Origin: Rallus limicola
Lineage: Eukaryota > Chordata > Aves > Gruiformes > Rallidae
DNA length: 64,000 nucleotides
Assembly (NCBI GenBank): GCA_022605955.1
Contig: JAKCOZ010000240.1
Coordinates: forward strand, 307,924 to 371,923
Reading direction: 5' to 3'
The notes beneath the pieces were generated by a model. That model did not search any database, was not told the DNA's origin, and saw only the letters and a list, made by a program, of their open reading frames with translations. Positions 60,122 through 64,000 of this stretch are shown one piece after another. The number at the start of each line of letters is the position of its first letter. The first letter of the stretch is position 1. The position numbers and the translations under genes are program-made.

Positions 60122-62177
60122 GTCTGAAACCTCCTAACAGGACACACGAGCAGACCCTGTCACTTTGGCTCTCAGCCTTTTCCTTTGCCTGGAAAGAGGG
60201 AACATGCCTGGAACCTCCTACGGTGCTTTTCTCGGCCCTAGCAGACTGCAGTTCAAAACATGCTAAACGTCCAGCAATAACTCCCAAAGTAAAGAAGCTA
60301 GGCCTGAAAGGCATAGCTTGTCTGAAACCTCCTAACAGGACACACGAGCAGCCCCTGTCACTTTGGCTCTCAGCCTTTTCCTTTGCCTGGAAAGAGGGAA
60401 CATGCCTGGAACCTCCTACGGTGCTTTTCTCGGCCCTAGCAGACTGCAGTTCAAAACATGCTAAACGTCCAGCAATAACTCCCAAAGTAAAGAAGCTAGG
60501 CATGAAAGGCATAGCTTGTCTGAAACCTCCTAACAGGACACACGAGCAGACCCTGTCACTTTGGCTCTCAGCCTTTTCCTTTGCCTGGAAAGAGGGAACA
60601 TGCCTGGAACCTCCTACGGTGCTTTTCTCGGCCCTAGCAGACTGCAGTTCAAAACATGCTAAACGTCCAGCAATAACTCCCAAAGTAAAGAAGCTAGGCC
60701 TGAAAGGCATAGCTTGTCTGAAACCTCCTAACAGGACACCCGAGCAGACCCTGTCACTTTGGCTCTCAGCCTTTTCCTTTGCCTGGAAAGAGGGAACATG
60801 CCTGGAACCTCCTACGGTGCTTTTCTCGGCCCTAGCAGACTGCAGTTCAAAACATGCTAAACGTCCAGCAATAACTCCCAAAGTAAAGAAGCTAGGCCTG
60901 AAAGGCATAGCTTGTCTGAAACCTCCTAACAGGACACACGAGCAGACCCTGTCACTTTGGCTCTCAGCCTTTTCCTTTGCCTGGAAAGAGGGAACATGCC
61001 TGGAACCTCCTACGGTGCTTTTCTCGGCCCTAGCAGACTGCAGTTCAAAACATGCTAAACGTCCAGCAATAACTCCCAAAGTAAAGAAGCTAGGCCTGAA
61101 AGGCATAGCTTGTCTGAAACCTCCTAACATGACACACGAGCAGCCCCTGTCACTTTGGTTCTCAGCCTTTTCCTTTGCCTGGAAAGAGGGAACATGCCTG
61201 GAACCTCCTACGGTGCTTTTCTCGGCCCTAGCAGACTGCAGTTCAAAACATGCTAAACGTCCAGCAATAACTCCCAAAGTAAAGAAGCTAGGCCTGAAAG
61301 GAATAGCTTGTCTGAAACCTCCTAACAGGACACACGAGCAGACCCTGTCACTTTGGCTCTCAGCCTTTTCCTTTGCCTGGAAAGAGGGAACATGCCTGGA
61401 ACCTCCTACGGTGCTTTTCTCGGCCCTAGCAGACTGCAGTTCAAAACATGCTAAACGTCCAGCAATAACTCCCAAAGTAAAGAAGCTAGGCCTGAAAGGC
61501 ATAGCTTGTCTGAAACCTCCTAACAGGACACACGAGCAGACCCTGTCACTTTGGCTCTCAGCCTTTTCCTTTGCCTGGAAAGAGGGAACATGCCTGGAAC
61601 CTCCTACGGTGCTTTTCTCGGCCCTAGCAGACTGCAGTTCAAAACATGCTAAACGTCCAGCAATAACTCCCAAAGTAAAGAAGCTAGGCCTGAAAGGCAT
61701 AGCTTGTCTGAAACCTCCTAACAGGACACACGAGCAGCCCCTGTCACTTTGGCTCTCAGCCTTTTCCTTTGCCTGGAAAGAGGGAACATGCCTGGAACCT
61801 CCTACGGTGCTTTTCTCGGCCCTAGCAGACTGCAGTTCAAAACATGCTAAACGTCCAGCAATAACTCCCAAAGTAAAGAAGCTAGGCCTGAAAGGCATAG
61901 CTTGTCTGAAACCTCCTAACAGGACACACAAGCAGACCCTGTCACTTTGGCTCTCAGCCTTTTCCTTTGCCTGGAAAGAGGGAACATGCCTGGAACCTCC
62001 TACGGTGCTTTTCTCGGCCCTAGCAGACTGCAATTCAAAACATGCTAAACGTCCAGCAATAACTCCCAAAGTAAAGAAGCTAGGCCTGAAAGGCATAGCT
62101 TGTCTGAAACCTCCTAACAGGACAAACGAGCAGACCCTGTCACTTTGGCTCTCAGCCTTTTCCTTTGCCTGGAAAGA

Positions 62178-62181
62178 GGGG
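62178..62181. other. Single G insertion (GGGG for GGG)
   Basis: The monomer reads GAAAGAGGGGAACATG where others have GAAAGAGGGAACATG. This is the first indel other than the 47-bp inserts in the window. The duplicate monomer near 63,610 lacks it. Confidence 0.95.
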
Positions 62182-62695
62182 AACATGCCTGGAACCTCCT
62201 ACGGTGCTTTTCTCGGCCCTAGCAGACTGCAGTTCAAAACATGCTAAACGTCCAGCAATAACTCCCAAAGTAAAGAAGCTAGGCCTGAAAGGCATAGCTT
62301 GTCTGAAACCTCCTAACAGGACACACGAGCAGACCCTGTCACTTTGGCTCTCAGCCTTTTCCTTTGCCTGGAAAGAGGGAACATGCCTGGAACCTCCTAC
62401 GGTGCTTTTCTCGGCCCTAGCAGACTGCAGTTCAAAACATGCTAAACGTCCAGCAATAACTCCCAAAGTAAAGAAGCTAGGCCTGAAAGGCATAGCTTGT
62501 CTGAAACCTCCTATTAGGACACCCGAGCAGACCCTGTCACTTTGGCTCTCAGCCTTTTCCTTTGCCTGGAAAGAGGGAACATGCCTGGAACCTCCTACGG
62601 TGCTTTTCTCGGCCCTAGCAGACTGCAGTTCAAAACATGCTAAACGTCCAGCAATAACTCCCAAAGTAAAGAAGATAGGCATGAAAGGCATAGCT

Positions 62696-62766
62696 TGTCC
62701 TGTTAGGAGGTTTCAGACAAGCTATGCCTTTCAGGCCTAGCTTGTCTGAAACCTCCTAACAGGACA
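62696..62766. repeat. Palindromic insert 26, class A
   Basis: Equivalent of inserts 23 and 24 by its upstream CTATTAGG and GAAGATAGG monomers. Confidence 0.95.
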
Positions 62767-63088
62767 CACGAGCAGACCCTGTCACTTTGGCTCTCAGCCT
62801 TTTCCTTTGCCTGGAAAGAGGGAACATGCCTGGAACCTCCTACGGTGCTTTTCTCGGCCCTAGCAGACTGCAGTTCAAAACATGCTAAACGTCCAGCAAT
62901 AACTCCCAAAGTAAAGAAGCTAGGCCTGAAAGGCATAGCTTGTCTGAAACCTCCTAACAGGACACACGAGCAGACCCTGTCACTTTGGCTCTCAGCCTTT
63001 TCCTTTGCCTGGAAAGAGGGAACATGCCTGGAACCTCCTACGGTGCTTTTCTCGGCCCTAGCAGACTGCAGTTCAAAACATGCTAAAC

Positions 63089-63090
63089 GG
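63089..63090. other. Single G insertion (AAACGGTCC for AAACGTCC)
   Basis: One extra G in an otherwise standard monomer. It shifts the open frames on both strands. No other monomer that I checked has it. Confidence 0.95.
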
Positions 63091-63779
63091 TCCAGCAATA
63101 ACTCCCAAAGTAAAGAAGCTAGGCCTGAAAGGCATAGCTTGTCTGAAACCTCCTAACAGGACACACGAGCAGCCCCTGTCACTTTGGCTCTCAGCCTTTT
63201 CCTTTGCCTGGAAAGAGGGAACATGCCTGGAACCTCCTACGGTGCTTTTCTCGGCCCTAGCAGACTGCAGTTCAAAACATGCTAAACGTCCAGCAATAAC
63301 TCCCAAAGTAAAGAAGCTAGGCCTGAAAGGCATAGCTTGTCTGAAACCTCCTAACAGGACACACAAGCAGACCCTGTCACTTTGGCTCTCAGCCTTTTCC
63401 TTTGCCTGGAAAGAGGGAACATGCCTGGAACCTCCTACGGTGCTTTTCTCGGCCCTAGCAGACTGCAATTCAAAACATGCTAAACGTCCAGCAATAACTC
63501 CCAAAGTAAAGAAGCTAGGCCTGAAAGGCATAGCTTGTCTGAAACCTCCTAACAGGACAAACGAGCAGACCCTGTCACTTTGGCTCTCAGCCTTTTCCTT
63601 TGCCTGGAAAGAGGGAACATGCCTGGAACCTCCTACGGTGCTTTTCTCGGCCCTAGCAGACTGCAGTTCAAAACATGCTAAACGTCCAGCAATAACTCCC
63701 AAAGTAAAGAAGCTAGGCCTGAAAGGCATAGCTTGTCTGAAACCTCCTAACAGGACACACGAGCAGACCCTGTCACTTT

Positions 63780-63782
63780 GGG
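63780..63782. other. Single G insertion (CTTTGGGCTC for CTTTGGCTC)
   Basis: One extra G in an otherwise standard monomer, 220 bp before the window edge. Confidence 0.95.
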
Positions 63783-64000
63783 CTCTCAGCCTTTTCCTTT
63801 GCCTGGAAAGAGGGAACATGCCTGGAACCTCCTACGGTGCTTTTCTCGGCCCTAGCAGACTGCAGTTCAAAACATGCTAAACGTCCAGCAATAACTCCCA
63901 AAGTAAAGAAGCTAGGCCTGAAAGGCATAGCTTGTCTGAAACCTCCTATTAGGACACCCGAGCAGACCCTGTCACTTTGGCTCTCAGCCTTTTCCTTTGC

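Larger units (their letters stand above)
55325..62698. repeat. Thirty-seven-monomer segment led by a class A insert (7,374 bp)
   Basis: 7,374 = 37 x 198 + 47 + 1, the extra base being the G insertion at 62,178-62,181. The proximal part is diverged (GGACAAGCGAG near 55,390, CTCTTACGG near 55,662, CTAGCCGACTG near 55,884, CTAAAAGGACAC near 56,175 and 56,966). The distal part repeats the 50-51 kb order, with an in-place core inversion at 60,097 and the CTATTAGG signature near 62,511. Confidence 0.87.
1..64000. repeat. 198-bp satellite DNA array filling the window
   Basis: Every part of the window is a copy of one 198-bp monomer in the same orientation. Seen directly: the landmark ATGCCTGGAACCTCC recurs every 198 bp, and end-to-end bookkeeping closes exactly with 316 monomer steps, 26 inserts of 47 bp and three single G insertions. 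Monomers differ mainly by substitutions at a limited set of sites, for example GCAGTTC/GCAGCTC/GCAATTC, GGCCTG/GGCATG and ACACACGAGCAGCCCC/ACACCCGAGCAGACC. No unique DNA, retroelement or gene interrupts it. Homogeneous long arrays like this are known at centromeres, pericentromeres, subtelomeres and sex chromosomes of eukaryotes. Which of these applies, and which species, cannot be decided from the sequence. Confidence 0.98.
62699..64000. repeat. Terminal segment, partial, duplicating the preceding seven monomers
   Basis: The CTATTAGGAC monomer at 62,511 recurs at 63,946, 1,435 bp later. This is seven monomers plus one 47-bp insert plus two extra G bases. The ACACAAG/GCAATTC/ACAAACGAG series before each copy is the same. 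The window ends inside this repeat. Confidence 0.87.

Noticed and set aside
1..64000. CRISPR array
   Set aside because: There are no unique spacers. The whole 198-bp unit is repeated, and the unit is far longer than a repeat-spacer pair.
1..64000. Viral or herpesvirus-like internal repeat
   Set aside because: No viral gene or unique sequence is present, and a 64 kb uninterrupted 198-bp array does not fit known viral repeat regions.
1..64000. Assignment to a named satellite family or species
   Set aside because: I recognise no diagnostic match from sequence alone. A database search with the 198-bp consensus would be decisive, and I cannot run one.

Overview
The whole 64 kb window is satellite DNA. 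I find no gene, RNA gene, transposable element, CRISPR array or unique-sequence spacer. The unit is a 198-bp head-to-tail monomer with 50% G+C in my hand consensus. From the first to the last copy of the landmark ATGCCTGGAACCTCC (positions 25 and 63,818) the distance is 63,793 bp. This equals 316 x 198 plus 26 insertions of 47 bp plus three single extra G bases, with nothing left over. Other differences between monomers are therefore substitutions, or any other indels cancel. The array type, the absence of genes and the pattern of CpG-to-TpG/CpA variants point to a nuclear eukaryotic heterochromatic array (centromeric, pericentromeric or sex-chromosome-like) in a genome with cytosine methylation. 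I cannot name the species or match the satellite to a known family.

The distinctive element is a 47-bp inverted insert that always sits at the same place in the monomer (between monomer positions 118 and 119, numbering from the A of ATGCCTGG). It carries a reverse-complement copy of the adjoining monomer sequence and so makes a 71-bp palindrome with 29-bp arms and a 13-bp core. Three classes exist. Class A (10 copies) has the core inverted and perfect arms. Class B (11 copies) has the core direct and one G mismatch in the right arm. Class C (5 copies) has the core direct with TTTTAGG/AAGAGG in the arms. The core lies between the inverted hexamers AAGCTA and TAGCTT. In five ordinary monomers (36,243; 39,609; 45,153; 51,093; 60,097) the same core also reads inverted in place, with no length change.

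Layout: positions 1-32,262 form a palindrome-rich domain (22 inserts) built from higher-order repeats. These include an A-B-B phrase with 443 and 641-bp spacings seen four times, a 3,950-bp block present twice at an offset of 5,977 bp, and a 2,027-bp-offset tandem duplication at 21-24.7 kb. Positions 32,263-53,495 are 107 monomers with only the insert at their start. Here the higher-order structure is marked by the in-place core inversions and has segments of 17, 28 and 30 monomers. Positions 53,496-64,000 hold three more class A inserts and end in a recent seven-monomer duplication. All three single-G insertions fall in the last 1.9 kb.

Because 198 is a multiple of three and two of the six monomer frames lack stops, very long open frames occur on both strands (up to 7,073 codons on the minus strand, 32,267-53,488). 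I regard these as a consequence of the period, not as genes.
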